A stretch of DNA of 64,000 bases, from positions 186,001 to 250,000 of the forward strand of contig JABYQS010000017.1 in the NCBI GenBank assembly GCA_022592435.1, written 5' to 3'. Of the stretch, positions 11,299-23,348 are shown piece after piece. Position numbers and translations under genes: made by a program. This stretch comes from Cerioporus squamosus (Eukaryota; Basidiomycota; Agaricomycetes; Polyporales; Polyporaceae). Under the pieces are notes generated by a model, which did not search any database, was not told the origin of the DNA, and saw only the letters and a program-made list of their open reading frames with translations. The stretch's first letter is position 1. Each line of letters begins with the position of its first letter.

Positions 11299-11808
11299 TC
11301 CTTTCAATTCACTGACTGCTTGCCTGGGTAAGGCAGCTTCTACTCCGAGTTGGGACCGCTTCGATGTCTTGTGTCTCTTTTGTACCCAGTCCCGGTGAGT
11401 GCCAGATGTGTGCATTGGAGGCAACGACACCGTCAGGCGCAGGGGAGTTCTGACACGGGGAGGGGATACCGACCCGTGTACTCCGTCTAGTGATTATTCG
11501 TAAAGATGGCATTCGCCCACGGTTTAGAACCTGCGGCCTTACCCCTGGAGGGTCGGGCGGTGGCGACGGTTACAGTGCATGCATCCTGGCATTCATCGGG
11601 TTCTCTACTGTACCACTTGCTACTCCCTCCTACTTATGTCCCTCCCAGCATCAGCTCCATCCTTTCGGGCGTCCTTGGACGTCCGGGGGCCACTGTTTCT
11701 GTAGACTAGTATACTGGCTGGTGTTGTAGCGCACATGTCTATTGTGTCCGACATGGGGCTCGGCCCTTACGGGACAATAAATGGATTTAGAAGAAGAAGA
11801 AGAGAAGA
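11299..11808 (+). other. LINE 3' untranslated region and AGA-rich tail
   Basis: Non-coding 3' part of the element. AATAAA lies at 11776-11781 and is followed by an (AGA)n-type tail (about 11789-11808) instead of plain poly(A). It ends at the second TSD copy. Confidence 0.75.
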
Positions 11809-11822
11809 AGATGAGTGACAGA
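11809..11822 (+). repeat. 3' target-site duplication of the LINE (14 bp)
   Basis: Second copy of AGATGAGTGACAGA, identical to 5432-5445. It lies 16 bp before the stop codon of the convergent P450 gene. Confidence 0.9.
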
Positions 11823-11838
11823 AAGAATCGGCTAGCTG

Positions 11839-14200
11839 CTACTCAATAGTGGCAGCTCCGCAAGCAGTTACGCGGGTTATCTTCATTGGGAGCGCTGGAT
11901 GCGTCCCCGTACCCACCGTCGGGTACACAACCCCGGCCAGGTTCCATCGAACGGTCTTATCTGTCAGTTCGAAGTGGAATCTAGACACCAAAGTCGACAG
12001 AACAACTTCTGTTCAGATGATCAGCACTGCACCATTACCCTAACGGCAAGATCGGCGTACTCATCTCGAGCTGAGAGAACTTGAAGCCGCTGAATTGAAT
12101 TCGAATTGTTAGCGGACGCACGCTACCCGTTCCCTATCAGAATCGAGACACAACTCACATGCAGGCGCGACCGCCGCCCCAGAACGTCATACTATATGTA
12201 CGTCCATCAGCAAACGATGGCTCGACGTTACGATCGCCGCCGGCGATTCGTCAACGTACAGGTTGGAGTATACGCCGGGAATCTTTGCCTTGGTAACCGT
12301 CTCGGGAAGCGGTGACAGCCAGCGTTCTGGCTTCCATTCGTACGCGTCCTCGCCCCAGACAGTCTTGTTGGTGTTGCACGACATGATGCCGACGAATACC
12401 ATGGTGTCTTTGGGGAGCGGTACCTCGGAAATGAGCGAGCCGTCGAGTCCGCGAGTGGGCTCCGATAGAGGAAGGACGACATCTTCACGAGTCCTGGTGG
12501 AAGACGAGAAGACAAAGTACGGTCAAAGCCCGAAGGCGAGATGTCTAAGCTTGAGACCTACTCTCGAAATCGAAAGGGTGCGGGAGCATAGCTGGGATGC
12601 ACTTGGTCAGCATCGAGGTTTGAGAGCTCAGTAAAAAGTCACCCACAGACGCAATGTTTCGCGGCATACCGCGTCAAGGTAAGACAGAGATGCCAGCCTG
12701 TCGTATTCTATCTCCCAGCCCTTGCGGCCACCCTGCGCAGCGACGAGCTCTTCACGGAGCTTGGCCTGTGCTTCCGGATGCTCGGCAAGAACGTACAAGG
12801 TTCTCGAGAGCGCGTTTGACGTTGTGTCCGTGGCAGTCACCGTCAAGGTCCTACGAGGCTCTCGTCAACTTAAAGATCAACAGATGTAGGCCTACTCACG
12901 ATATCTGCGCGATGACCTCCTCTTCAGAAAGCCGGTCTTCAACACTAGCAGCAAGGTTGGCTCTTACTGCCGTCGCGAAGGGACTAGCATGAGAGCCGCG
13001 GAACGGTGCACCACAGCTAGACTTACAGAGGATGCTCATGAGGTCCTTCCCTTCTCCGAGTTGTCGCTTGAGTGCCTCATCGCCCTGCTCGAGGGCAGCG
13101 CGCTTCGCCTTGTAGATCCTGACCGAGTGCTCGTGCATCGTATCCACAATCGTACGCAGCGTCTGGAACTTCCTGTGCGGCAGCCATTCCGCCGCCAACG
13201 TCCTCAAAGACGCGGGAACCATGCCCTCGATGTAGTTGTAGAAATGGAGGTAGCTCGAGAGCGAGAACAAGGCAGGACTTCAGAGTTTCAACAAGCAGCG
13301 GACGCAGAGGAATGTACAACTGCACTCACATGAAGGACTTCACGGCGCTCCCAAAGGTATCCGTGCTTTCTTCCACCAACTGATCGAAGGAGTGTCCAAG
13401 GCCAGCTTGGCCGATAAGTTCGAGGGCGGTACGGTTCATCCAGCTCATCATGTCGACTTCGCCCTTCCCGTCGACTAGGCTGCTCTCGACCGCCCGTCGT
13501 AACTTCATGGACATCGTTAGATTGGCGGCGTCTAAAAACGTCGCGAGAGCTCACTTTCTCAGTCACACTGTAGAATATCGGTACCATCTCCCGCATGTGG
13601 TTAATATTGAAGGTAGGGTTCAGCATCTTGCGCTGGCGCCGATGCTGATCGCCTGTCGTCGCCAGAAGGCCTGGTCCAAAAATACCGTGATTCATCCTAT
13701 TGCTCGGAGCGTCAAGGACCAAAAGATTGATGGAGGATATGTATCACACCTGAGCCACCATCGCGCCTCATCGTAGATGTATTGCTCCTTCACAGCGATG
13801 GTATGCAACGCCTGAGGATCGAAGACATACAGTAGTTTGCGCTGCATAGATTGACAGTGAGCGCTAATGAAGACAAGACGCACGCGAGATAATCAACGCA
13901 CCCCGAACTTGCCATGTAGCAGGACAGCGGGACCGTACTTCTCCCCGAGCTCCCTATGGAAGTCCCAACCTTGCTTGTCGTATAGTTGGTGCAGATTTCC
14001 TACACAGTCGTAGTTCGTAAACTTTAGTGCGGAGCCGTGCTGCGACAATCGCACCAGTTGCACTCACCGTAGAGGAAGGAGGGACTTGGAGGTCCCGGGA
14101 GGTTGTCCAAGGTACTATTCGGGGTGTATCGACGGAGGACCTTCCACAACAACCAACTCGAACCACATATGAGAGCTGCTTGGAAGAGGAGACCCAGCAT
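11839..14200 (-). CDS. Cytochrome P450 monooxygenase (copy 1)
   Basis: Microsomal haem monooxygenase. ATG at 14198-14200 opens MLGLLFQAALICGSSWLLWK, an N-terminal membrane anchor, followed by the proline hinge LPGPPSPSFLYG. Later exons carry AVKEQYIYDEARWWLR, LLATTGDQHRRQRKMLNPTF (C-helix region), an I-helix exon with ATDTTSNALS, the K-helix LDAVCRETLRL, YEWKPERWL and the haem-binding FWGGGRACM joined across an intron to GFKFSQLE. TAG is at 11839-11841. All diagnostic motifs are present and no break was found, so it is probably functional. The order of exons and most intron positions match the P450 at 43.9-46.3 kb (copy 2), so they are paralogues in opposite orientation 30 kb apart. A LINE now abuts its 3' end. 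The CYP family was not assigned and the substrate is unknown. Confidence 0.9.
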
Positions 14201-15586
14201 CTTGTCTGTGGCGGGTGAGCGGGACAAGAGAAGGAGGGGTCTTATATGTGCTGTACCATGCGCGATCTCGATCCGCATGGTTCCGCAGAGACGAAGTCGC
14301 GCTGAGGGCACAGTCAATCCACCGTATATGCGGAATCCTGTCAGGGGACTGACATTTCCTGAGAGCAAGACGGTGATTCAACGGCATACCGTACCATGGA
14401 CGCTAGATGTGAGACCGAGTACTGCGGCTTCAACTTGCTGTCTCAGGTGGATGATAACGCGCGGCCACCACGAGTGTTTTATGTTCTGGTGGCAGATTGG
14501 AGGTGCTGTAATGTGTGTACCAAAGGATCTGAATATTTTCAGGGTGGCCACAGTACGACGTACAAAGGTCAGTCAACAGAGAAAGGAAAACGTGAGTGGA
14601 TATGCACATACAATTGCGCCTACTAATCCCAAAGAGCATTTGCCATATCGTCCACTCTCTGATATCGATTTCTTGTGTCAGTTCGAGTGTATAAACACGT
14701 TAACTGAACAAGTGACGCCTTCCCATTGCACTGACTATCCGATAGCTTTCAAGCAGACTGTGATCAGCCACAATCGGCATCTCCGACTAACCTTCACTGT
14801 CACGAATTAGGGCCGTTGTAACGTTCGGATGGTGATGAAGACAGAGTTCTTCCCAAGTTCTTCCGACCGTTCTTCGGAGTAAGGACATGCGTAGCCGCTA
14901 ACGTTCATCTCGCACTCGCAAGTGGCCAGCTATAGCTCCTGTAGATGAAGTCAGTGCGACCCACCGGTAGCAAATATGCCAATCAAACAACTCACTCCGA
15001 AATGGCACTATCTTGCGAAATTCGCCGTATATTGGAACCGAGCGACCGTGCTAGCTCGCTGCTGAACGTCAGCGCTTCAGCGTCCGACCTCCACGCATCT
15101 GAGAACCCCCTTCCGCGCTATCGAGGGCAGCGGCGAGTATGATTCTGAACGCTATATGTGACCGCAGCCAAGGCATTTGAAAGTACCGCGTAAGTACTAG
15201 CCACGGGCGTCGCGACGTCATGACACAGCGTCAAGATCGCATCGATCGAAGGCGGCGAACATGGCCTGAGAACACATTTGACAATCCGCATCCGCGACAC
15301 GCGACCTGCTGGAGGGCACATGTCGCAGATGCGCAGTGCACGCGCCATGGATGGCCAGAACCTAGACAAGACCCAGGAGAGTGCCGGACTTCACCGTGTC
15401 GACGGAGCTGGGGAAGGCCGTCTACGGATCATCAACGCCTCTCACACCACCCGCCGCCAGGACGCGATAGGAGTTCGATAGTCGACGTCGATATCGCTCA
15501 CGCTCACCTGCATCTCTGCTCTCTTCTCCCCTCATCCGCAGCAGTATTCCACAGCGTTCACCTTTCGCCTCGAACTGACTGGCCAG
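14201..15586. other. Intergenic, no gene recognised
   Basis: Contains the promoter of P450 copy 1 (minus) and the upstream region of HNH-like member A (plus). Only short frames without recognisable motifs were seen. Confidence 0.5.
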
Positions 15587-16903
15587 ATGGCAAGCGCAAC
15601 ACTCGACACCCCGATTTCTCAGGCCCTCCCTCCCCCCTCGCCGACCCCGCTCGATCCGAACTTCACCCCGCCCACGCGCCCACCCAGCGCGCTCAGCACC
15701 ACGAGCGACGCCTCCTTCTTCGAGCTCTACGAAGGATCCGGGCACGCCTCGCCAACGCAGGCCGGCCCATCAACTCAGGGCCTCGAGCACCTCCCGCGCC
15801 GGACGGTGTTCTCCACGATCCGGCGGCATGGACAGCAGTGTCTGCTCTGCGGGCGCAGTGGGCGGGAGGAACTGGTTGTCGTGAGGGCCGTCATGCAGCA
15901 CGCGCACCACGAGCACGACGATGGACGGGGCCAAAACCGGGATGTGAGTGACTCGCTTGGTGCACAGTGAGAGAGGGCGGTGGCGAGATCACTCACTCCC
16001 TGCTCATGGGCTGCGCGTATGTCCCACAGCCGATCTCGACACTGAAAGCCCTGGGATTCCTCCCGCACGGATACACGCGCGACGACTGGACGAACTTGAT
16101 GACATGTGCGTTTCGAACCTCGAGCAGCCGACGCATCCGCTTGCTAAAGCCTGTGCAATCGACCAGTATGCAGACCGCACGCAGAAGCGTACGACCAAGG
16201 CGCATGGCGCTGGCTCCCCGGCTCCGCCGTCCGAGAACAGCTCGCCACCGCCACACCGTCCGCGCACGCAGAGATCGACGCCAAGACCCCCAGCATAAGA
16301 CACAGCGCGCTCGCAGACGAGCGAGACGGGGACGGAGACGTGCCGATGACGGAGATCACCGTCGACCCCGCGGTAGAGGTGGCGGACGAGCCCCTGGACG
16401 AATCAGACCGAACAGGAGAAGACGCCAGGACACAGGACAACCTCAGTCTTGCCGTCCACTACGAGTCGGGGCCCGCGGAGACCTTGGTGGACGATGGGAT
16501 ATCGGGGGACATGAGGAACCCAGAGATCAGCTTCCAACCGGTGCGTCGTCGTGGTACCACCTATAGGCTGCGCTTGTTGCGTCCGAGATGCGAGATTTAC
16601 GGTCCTTGACACCTTGCAGGTCGAGCTCCCGTCGTTCGATGTGCTGGTCTTCCACCGGAGTCCATGCCTTCGCTCCCAGTAGACGCGGAACCTTCGTCCG
16701 TCTGGCGGAATTGGAGGCAACTGACGTTGAACCCGTACGTGGCCTTCAGCGCCGCTCTGCAGCTTCTTCACGAGGTCGGGGCGAGTGGCGATGCAGCACT
16801 CGCCCATGTACGCGGGGAGTGTTCGGAGATCGGGCGGCGGTGGGAAGAGTACCTGTCGCACAGAGAGCCCAAGGGCAGTCACAGCGAGGCTCTGTTGACC
16901 TAG
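15587..16903 (+). pseudogene. HNH-like zinc-knuckle protein, member A (type I), one frame break
   Basis: Exon 1 (15587-15943) begins MASATLDTPIS, has a Pro/Ser-rich leader and then STIRRHGQQCLLCG, the first metal-binding pair. Exon 2 (16030-16105) gives TLKALGFLPHGYTRDDWTN. A phase-1 intron then splits the Leu codon, and exon 3 (16167-16540) begins LCRPHAEAYDQGAWRWLPG, the second half of the HNH-like module, followed by an acidic insert. Exon 4 (16620-16903) starts VELPSFDVLVF and should continue as in members D and G, but one base is missing near 16653. The other frame then gives ESMPSLP and QLTLNPYVAF to the TAG at 16901. So this is either a pseudogene or an assembly error. Biochemical role unknown; related to members D and G. 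Confidence 0.65.
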
Positions 16904-17284
16904 GACAGCGGAGACTCTCGGCCAGACGTCGTGCGAGGCAGCGAGTTAGGTTACGAGTGTAAGATGTATGCAATTGTGCAATTGTAGTTGAGGTCTTGAA
17001 CCAGTTGGACAACCTCTTCTAAGGAGATGGCTGAACCGAAGACCACACACCTGTGAAGAAACAAGATAGGTCCCTGTGCATCGCCACGCACCTAGAAGAC
17101 TGGTTATCGGAATGAGCAGCACACGCGGGCGAGTAGTCAAGTATGGCCTGCCATTCAAGTCGTTCAGTACAATTACACCGCTCGTGTCATAACGGACCTT
17201 CGACATTAGTCACATCAGCCCTGGCAGGTGCCCAAAGTCCAAGTCCAGACGTTCAGAACGCGTCAGTAAACCATCCAAGCAGCT
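16904..17284. other. Intergenic between convergent genes
   Basis: Lies between the 3' ends of HNH-like member A (plus) and the membrane protein gene (minus). No coding signal. Confidence 0.5.
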
Positions 17285-18410
17285 TCACATCTCACCTCCT
17301 CCCATATCGACGACCTCACCGGTCTCCCATGGTACGCGTGCAACGCCCAATACGTACTCCCCCACCTCTTCCGCATCCCCCGGCGCGTACCCCCGCTCCT
17401 GCTCGGCGATAGGAGACACGCCGGCCTCCACCGCCTTCGCGCGCGTCCTCCGCGCCGCCGCACGCTCAGGCGAGGGCATCGTGATCACCGTCAGAACCTG
17501 CAGCGCCTGCACTGGCTGCCTCTCATGCATCTCCTGCTCCGTCCTCCCCTCGAAGTCCTCCCCCCGACCCAAGCCCGTGCGCGCCGGTCCGGAAAGCCAC
17601 CGAACGACCCACGCTGGGATCTGGTGTCCGTGCCACCGTGGAGGCCGTGGGGGCGGACGTGCGCGAATAGGATAGACCGGTCGCGGCGTGGGAGACGGTA
17701 CAGGAGCAGGCCGTGGGATGGCGCGCAGGCCTCCGCGAGAGAGTGTGAAGCCCATCGCGCCCATGCCGCCCGGAGCCCAGTGGAGAACGGACGGGGTAAG
17801 CCCTAACTCCGCCGGTCGTTCTGTGCGTGCGGGCTGGGTTTGGAGCGCGCCGGGAGAAGAAGAGAAGTCGGACGCGGACGCGCCAGCGGGAATGGCGCGG
17901 ACATACGACGCGCAGAGCGGCTGGAGCATGAGTTTCAATAATGAGACATAGCGCATAAAGGGAACCACGACAAGGACGATGATGATGCGTGAGCGCGGCA
18001 GTCAGGGAGATTGACAACTCAGGGGGAGGACGTACCCTAAACTGTGCCCATGCATGACCTGTGTCCTTCCCCTCCACTGGACAGACGTCCCAGATGAGCG
18101 GCCGCTCGCGCGCAACGAGACCAGCACGCCCTCTGCTCCTGTTGTCCACTTCAAGTCCAAAGTTGCGCCTGAGCGTACGCGTCACGCGCCGCGAGCCGAG
18201 CCCGCACCCGAGGAAGAAGAGGAAGATGGCGATGAAGGTGACGAGGAAGCTGAACGGCAGCGAACTCGAGCTCGGTGTCAGCGCCGACGAGCCTGGCGAG
18301 CCGTCTTGTGGAGTAGAAGATGGATTTGGTGTTGAGCTCGAGCCTGATGTCGCATGAGGAGTCACAGACGAAGAAGGGGTTGCAGAACGTGTTGACTGGC
18401 CCAACGCCAT
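17285..18410 (-). CDS. Single-pass membrane protein, basidiomycete type, unknown function
   Basis: Two exons: 18036-18410 and 17285-17920, joined in phase 0 across a GTACGT..CAG intron, giving 336 residues. The start ATG (18408-18410) opens a Ser/Thr/Pro-rich, probably extracellular N-terminus. A hydrophobic segment (LPFSFLVTFIAIFLFFLGCG) is followed by Arg-rich residues (SRRVTRTLRR), which suggests N-out/C-in orientation. The cytosolic part is Pro-rich and contains QALQVLTVITMPSPERAAA, and the end is Glu-rich (YVLGVARVPWE). Short proteins with this layout (Ser-rich ectodomain, one helix, MPSP box, acidic tail) occur in agaricomycetes; this is a recollection and was not searched. The function cannot be named. 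Confidence 0.7.
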
Positions 18411-19096
18411 GGTTGCCGGTCGACCTGGCAGACGTGCGGGTATCAAGACGTGAGCATTAGACCTTAGCCAAGTGCTGTGAGGGAGAAAGGTTGCGGTCGT
18501 GCGGAGGTCGGGGAGGAGGCAGAAGAAGGCGTGGGGGCATGAGAAGGCCGGGGAAAGCGACCAGGTTCCGCCTCCCTATCTTTTCTCGTCGGGCTCACAC
18601 GAGTCGCCAAAAATACAGATGCTGCGCGGAGACGTCTTTCGCATGTCAACGCCTTGTCAAACTCGCTGTAGAAGTGGATGTGCTTGTCAGGCAGCCAGAG
18701 ACATGGGGTGGGAGAGGTCGAGAATGAGGAGCGAATGAGGTCGAGGCTCTCGGGAGTCTACTGTCTCGGCCATCTTAGACTCCCGAAATGGCACTCGTAG
18801 CGCCCGTGCCCAGGTAAGTCATCTAGATTTGTTCTCTGAGCTTTTCCTCTATGTAAGCCTCGCACATGTCGTAGATGTTGCCCAGCAGCATCAGTGACGG
18901 ATACACTAGGATAGCATAAGTCGACTGGCTTGTGAACGCGCCTACCAGCTCCTCCCTTCTGAGTCTCCCATATCCGGGATGTGCCGATAAGTAGACGCTT
19001 GCGTCGCATCGCGTGCGTTGAACCAAGTTCAAGCTGCTCTCTGCTTACCCCAAACCCATTCCTAAGGCTTATAACTCTTCCTACACCTTCTACACC
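18411..19096. other. Intergenic between divergent genes
   Basis: Upstream region of the minus-strand membrane protein gene and the plus-strand HNH-like member C. No conserved frame was found on either strand. Confidence 0.5.
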
Positions 19097-20122
19097 ATGC
19101 TTCCACAATGGATACTGGACAGGTTGAGGCCTGACGATCCACGTCTCTGCCAAGCGGACCCCGCAATTCAGGACGGAATTCGATCCAAGTACGACTATCA
19201 GTGTGCGCTATGCCCTTATTGGCCCGAATACAAAGTCGACCATCCGCTTTATCGCATCATACCCGATACGCTTAAGGGACGAAGTGAGGTAGGTGAAGCG
19301 TCCGGAACCCGGTGTATAATGTCAGGCAGCGACATTCTGATCAGTGCCCGCCGTCTACAGCATGAATGGCTCACTTTTGCAGGTCTGCCGATGATTGATA
19401 TTGACAGCGAAGACAACTGCATTCCTTGTGAGTTATTACTGTCACGAGATGTCTGCAAGCTCAATAGACACTGACCAACTATTTCATCGGCAGTGTGCGA
19501 TGGCCATGGCGATAATTATGATGAAGGCATCTATATGTTGTGCCCGCCCCTAGTAAGAGATCTCGAACTGCTAGAGGAATGGGAGGTCAGAGATTGGAGG
19601 GAACGAGTGCAAGCCGCCTCGCCGCGCGATCGATATCTCCCTCCGCCAGAGGTATGTTCGCCGCATTCCAGTTTCGTGGCAAGTCAGTGTGCTGTAGCAA
19701 TAATTGCACTGCAGGCATTGAGTGGCCGACTGGCTATCGTGTGGATCACATCGGTTCAAAGCATGTATGGCTCAGTCTGTTCGCGGAGATTCAGTGCTCA
19801 AGGCTGGTCTCAAGATACCTTCCCTCCCCAACTCCATATGATCTCTGAGCCCTACCGCTCTCACTTCGTGCACACTAGGGAACCCTTCCTCCCCACTGAA
19901 TTTTTGCCGGAGCGCGGTCTCGAGGTTCTCTTCAATGCATCTGGTGTACCATGGCGAGTGAACCCATACGCAATCCTCGTCAAGGCTATGAACTTGACCG
20001 TGCCCGCCTACATACCGATGAAAATCTCTGCAAGTCGCTACAATCTCGACGAGAAAATTGTTCACATGAGCAACTCTATCGAAACATACCGAAATCTCCT
20101 TTTCAGCTTAATAAAACTCTAA
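19097..20122 (+). CDS. HNH-like zinc-knuckle protein, member C (type II), intact
   Basis: Four exons, 19097-19288, 19361-19427, 19494-19651 and 19715-20122, join without a break into 274 residues. Exon 1 has the first knuckle YQCALCPYWPEYKV and YRIIPDTLKGRSE. Exon 2 gives HEWLTFAGLP and DIDSEDNCIP. A phase-1 intron splits the Leu codon, and exon 3 opens LCDGHGDNYDEGIYMLCPP, the second half of the HNH-like module, followed by DLELLEEWEVRDWRERV. Exon 4 has LSGRLAIVWI and the family motif VNPYAILVKAM. Members E and F share the same modules and intron positions (type II). The His expected in the first HNH half is replaced by Tyr (YRII), so nuclease activity is uncertain. This is the best intact representative of its type in the window. 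Confidence 0.75.
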
Positions 20123-20635
20123 GTACTCTAGGACTTTGGACGATACCGAGGTCATCGGGAGCGACTACTCCCAAAACAATGTATTGTGCGCGCTGTCTTT
20201 TCCATCACGATATCTGTAGAGTTGACGATAGTTGTACTCGACAGGTAGTCGATATCGCACGAGTGGAACCGTGATTCGTATAAGCCAGTGCACTGTACTA
20301 TACCCATGTACACGCCGAGACCCAAGCACCATCGTCTGCTCTCGAGAGGCACGATCTAAAGCTTGAAAATATGTAGTACAAGGAATGCGGTGGACTCGCA
20401 TGCGTTTGAGATCGATACCTACAGGCCTTGCTACAGGCTGTCACTTCGGGGCGAGAACTTACGTTCTCTGCCGTTATGAGCACAAACACGCACCCACACT
20501 CAGCGGAGACGAGGACCGTGTCCCGACGATCAACCGGACGAGTCGAACTTCTTCTCCTCCACTGCTGATCGCATAACCTCCGCGATCATCAGACATCGCA
20601 GACTCGGACGACTTCGACGCGACCAAGCCCTCGAG
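20123..20635. other. Intergenic between HNH-like members C and D
   Basis: No recognised gene. Contains the 3' end of C and the promoter side of D. Confidence 0.5.
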
Positions 20636-21409
20636 ATGACAACTATGCGCAAAATATGCTCGCTATGCGGCAACACAGACGATTTGGAGTTATGTCGGGT
20701 GGTGCCCTTGCTTGACGACTGGGATGAGAGTAGAGCGAGGACTGTAAGTGGAATCGGAGCTTACTATAGAATAGTGCGCAGTGGCAGTTGCGGTGCCCTG
20801 CCCAATGCCCATGAAACTGACTCTGCAGCATTCGCAGCCGATACCATGGCTCATGTCGCTCGGACTGGTCCATGCTGACTGCCATCGACATAGTCCCGGG
20901 GTAACTTTGACATGTGAGTCTGCCATGCCTTACCTCGAGTGAAGTGACCGCCTGCGGCCTGCGTGCTAAGCTTGAAGTTCACTTACGCAGTGTGCAAGCC
21001 CCATGCTGACGCACTGGCATACAGAGCGGATATATGGCGATGGTTACCCGGAGTCTCAGTCCGACGTCGCATGCAGGAGATGCTCAATCGCACGATCGCG
21101 TCTCAAGCATCCCTCGCTGCCTCCTCACACAATGTCTGGGTAAGTCATAGACGAGGCGTCGCAGGCTGACCACGCCGGGACTAAAGAACATCGCACCCAC
21201 AGTCAGGCAACGAACTCTTATACGATGTTCTCATAATTCTTCCGCAGTCCATGCCACCCGTTGTCAACGATTGCCCGGGAGTGAACCTCAGGGATCCTGC
21301 GACACGGGTATTGCACGACTGGGTTTCCCTTCCCTTGAATCCCTACATCGTGCTCGGAGTGACAATGCAACTCCTAGGGTCTGCATATTGGCCCATACCG
21401 AACACATAA
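20636..21409 (+). CDS. HNH-like zinc-knuckle protein, member D (type I), intact and short
   Basis: Exons 20636-20743, 20829-20913, 20991-21139 and 21203-21409 join cleanly into 182 residues. Exon 1 contains KICSLCGNTDDLELCRVVP, with the first Cys pair. Exon 2 is 85 nt, the same length as in member G. The phase-1 intron again splits the Leu codon, and exon 3 begins LCKPHADALAYRADIWRWLP. Exon 4 has LLYDVLIILPQSMPPV and LPLNPYIVLGV, matching A and G. It lacks the long leader of A and G; the frame upstream of the ATG closes at a TAA just before, so this start is preferred, although the leader may be lost. Function unknown. Confidence 0.7.
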
Positions 21410-21629
21410 CTGGTTGATATCGAGCGCGAGTGTCTTCAGCCACGAGCTGCGTGGAACGAGGCAGGTTTGCAGCGTTCCCGTGAAGAGGGTCAGGGCCGAC
21501 ACGACCGCGGTGGCCAGTAATTTCGAGCGGCATACCTTCGCACCACTCGCCATCGTTTCGATGCAATTGATACTACCATGTTGACGACATCTCTCAGTTA
21601 GAACTTGAACGCATGCGCACCACGTGCAT

Positions 21630-23348
21630 TCACCACTCCCGAAGAGCTCCGTCGGGACCCGTCCAAACAGCGTTCCGCCACGCCTTCTCATCCGAATACT
21701 TGGCCGCCATCTCTCTGACCAGCGCCTCGTTGATCTCGATGCCCAGGCCAGGCCCTACATTCCATGAACATTCGCGGACGCACGACAGATACGAGAAAAG
21801 GCAGCACAGAGGACGTACCTGTGAGTGCTTTCACATAGCCATTCACGATCTCGAAGACAAGCGGGTCGACAAGGTACGTGAGCAGATCAGCGCCTTCATT
21901 GTAATGCATCTATCCAACAGAGGTCGCCTCAGGAACTCGCAAGGGCGGTGAGGAGGGGCGCGAACCTGCAAGCTCATCTCTTGTATGAAGACTGGAAGAC
22001 ATGAGGCATGAGATCCGGCCGTCCCAAGTACTTGGTATTGGAGAAGGATAACTCACAATTCGGCGCGGTGATGTCCACCTGCATGCATGCCGCCAGCGCG
22101 ATCGGTCCAAGGGGACAGTGCGGCGCGAAGGCGACATCATACGTCTCCGTATACGACGCAAGCCGATGCAGCTCGCTGATCCCGCCACAATGCGCGACCT
22201 GCATGAGCACGATGCCATCAGCCAACCTTAAAAGATGCTAGAAGGGGGGACGAACATCCGGCTGCGCGATGTCGATAGCGCGGCGCTCCAAGTACGGACG
22301 GAAGTCGTAGCGCGAGAAGAGCCGTTCTCCCAAGGCAATAGGGGTCGAGATCAGCTTGGCGAGGTCCGCGATCTCTTCGGGCTGCGTGGGCAGCAGAGGC
22401 TCTGTCGTCAGTGAGCCGGCACGTATCAGCAGCCTGCAGCGACGTGACGGCGCAGCGAAGCCCCCAGCTCAAACATGAGCCGCACCTTCGATGAACATCG
22501 GCTGCAGCGGCTCCAGCATTCTCGCAAGCTGCTTCGCCATGCCCTTGTGCACCCTGCCATGGAAGTCGATGCCGACATCGACCCCGGCGGCCTTCACCTC
22601 CTTGATTCGGGCGACTGTATCCTCGAGCAGCTTCGGGGAGTCGATCCAGTCGAGGCCTTCCGTTCCGTTCATCTTGACGGCAGTGAAGCCCTGCGCACGG
22701 CGCGCCGCCGCCCCGTCCGCCACGTCGTCGGGCTTGTCGCCTCCGATCCACCCGTACACCTTGACGCGGTCGCGCACCTTCCCTCCGAGCAGCTGCCAGA
22801 TTGGTACCCCGAGTCGCTTCCCTTTAATGTCCCAGAGAGCTATGTCGAGCCCGGAGAGTGCAGACTAGTGTGGCCAAGGAGTTTGTTAGTCAGGGGTGCC
22901 TGCGCATCGCTTCCCGTCCCCGCACAAGGGCCACCGCCTAACGGCAACAAGTTGCATGTTACGCTGGCAGCACCACAGCACTGCAGACTCGGCAGCATGC
23001 AAGCGTCCACAGGCGTCACTCACCATTAGAACGGGCCCTCCCCGGTAGAAACGGGACCGATAGGCATGCTGCCAGACGTTCTGGATCTGGTCCGCATCCC
23101 AGCCAATGAAGCGTTCCGAGAGGTCCTGGTAGGCGCCTTCGATCGCCTCCGTGTGGCCCTCGAGAGTGCCTTCGCCCCATCCGACGATGCCTTGTTCGGT
23201 TTCTACGCGAACGAAGACCCATCGTGGAGGGAGGCGGAAGACCTGAGCGATATCAGCATGAGCAGAACGATGAGGACGAGTACTAGTAAGGCAATCTCAC
23301 CTCGATCTTGGCGATCTTGTCAGGACTGGTACTGGCAGGTGGCGACAT
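21630..23348 (-). CDS. Galactonate dehydratase-like enzyme (mandelate racemase/enolase superfamily)
   Basis: Sugar-acid dehydratase of the enolase superfamily, probably cytosolic, in galactonate-type catabolism. ATG at 23346-23348 gives [20 protein letters not shown]; the next exon has [20 protein letters not shown] and [16 protein letters not shown]. The central exon has [14 protein letters not shown] and [18 protein letters not shown] (metal-binding Asp and the DFH motif). Then come MFIE joined to [31 protein letters not shown] joined to VAHCGGI (catalytic His), FAPHCPLGP, and [19 protein letters not shown] near the end. The stop is at 21630-21632. The motif series matches D-galactonate dehydratases more than muconate enzymes; L-rhamnonate dehydratase remains possible. 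Several introns interrupt it and all key residues seen are intact. Confidence 0.85.

Larger units (their letters stand above)
5446..11808 (+). mobile_element. Non-LTR retrotransposon (LINE), near-complete, two ORFs
   Basis: A 6.36-kb element with a short 5' leader (about 136 nt), ORF1 with zinc knuckles, ORF2 with endonuclease, reverse transcriptase and RNase H, a roughly 0.5-kb 3' region with AATAAA at 11776-11781, and an (AGA)n-rich tail at about 11789-11808. The same 14-bp sequence, AGATGAGTGACAGA, abuts both ends (5432-5445 and 11809-11822), which is a target-site duplication and defines the ends. The order EN-RT-RNase H with a CCHC-bearing ORF1 fits the I/Tad-type LINEs of fungi; the clade was not tested by alignment. 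The matching TSD copies and almost open ORFs point to recent insertion. It lies between the TF promoter and the 3' end of a convergent P450 gene. Confidence 0.93.

Noticed and set aside
18758..19153. 131-codon minus-strand frame overlapping HNH-like member C
   Set aside because: Antisense to C exon 1; no motifs of its own.
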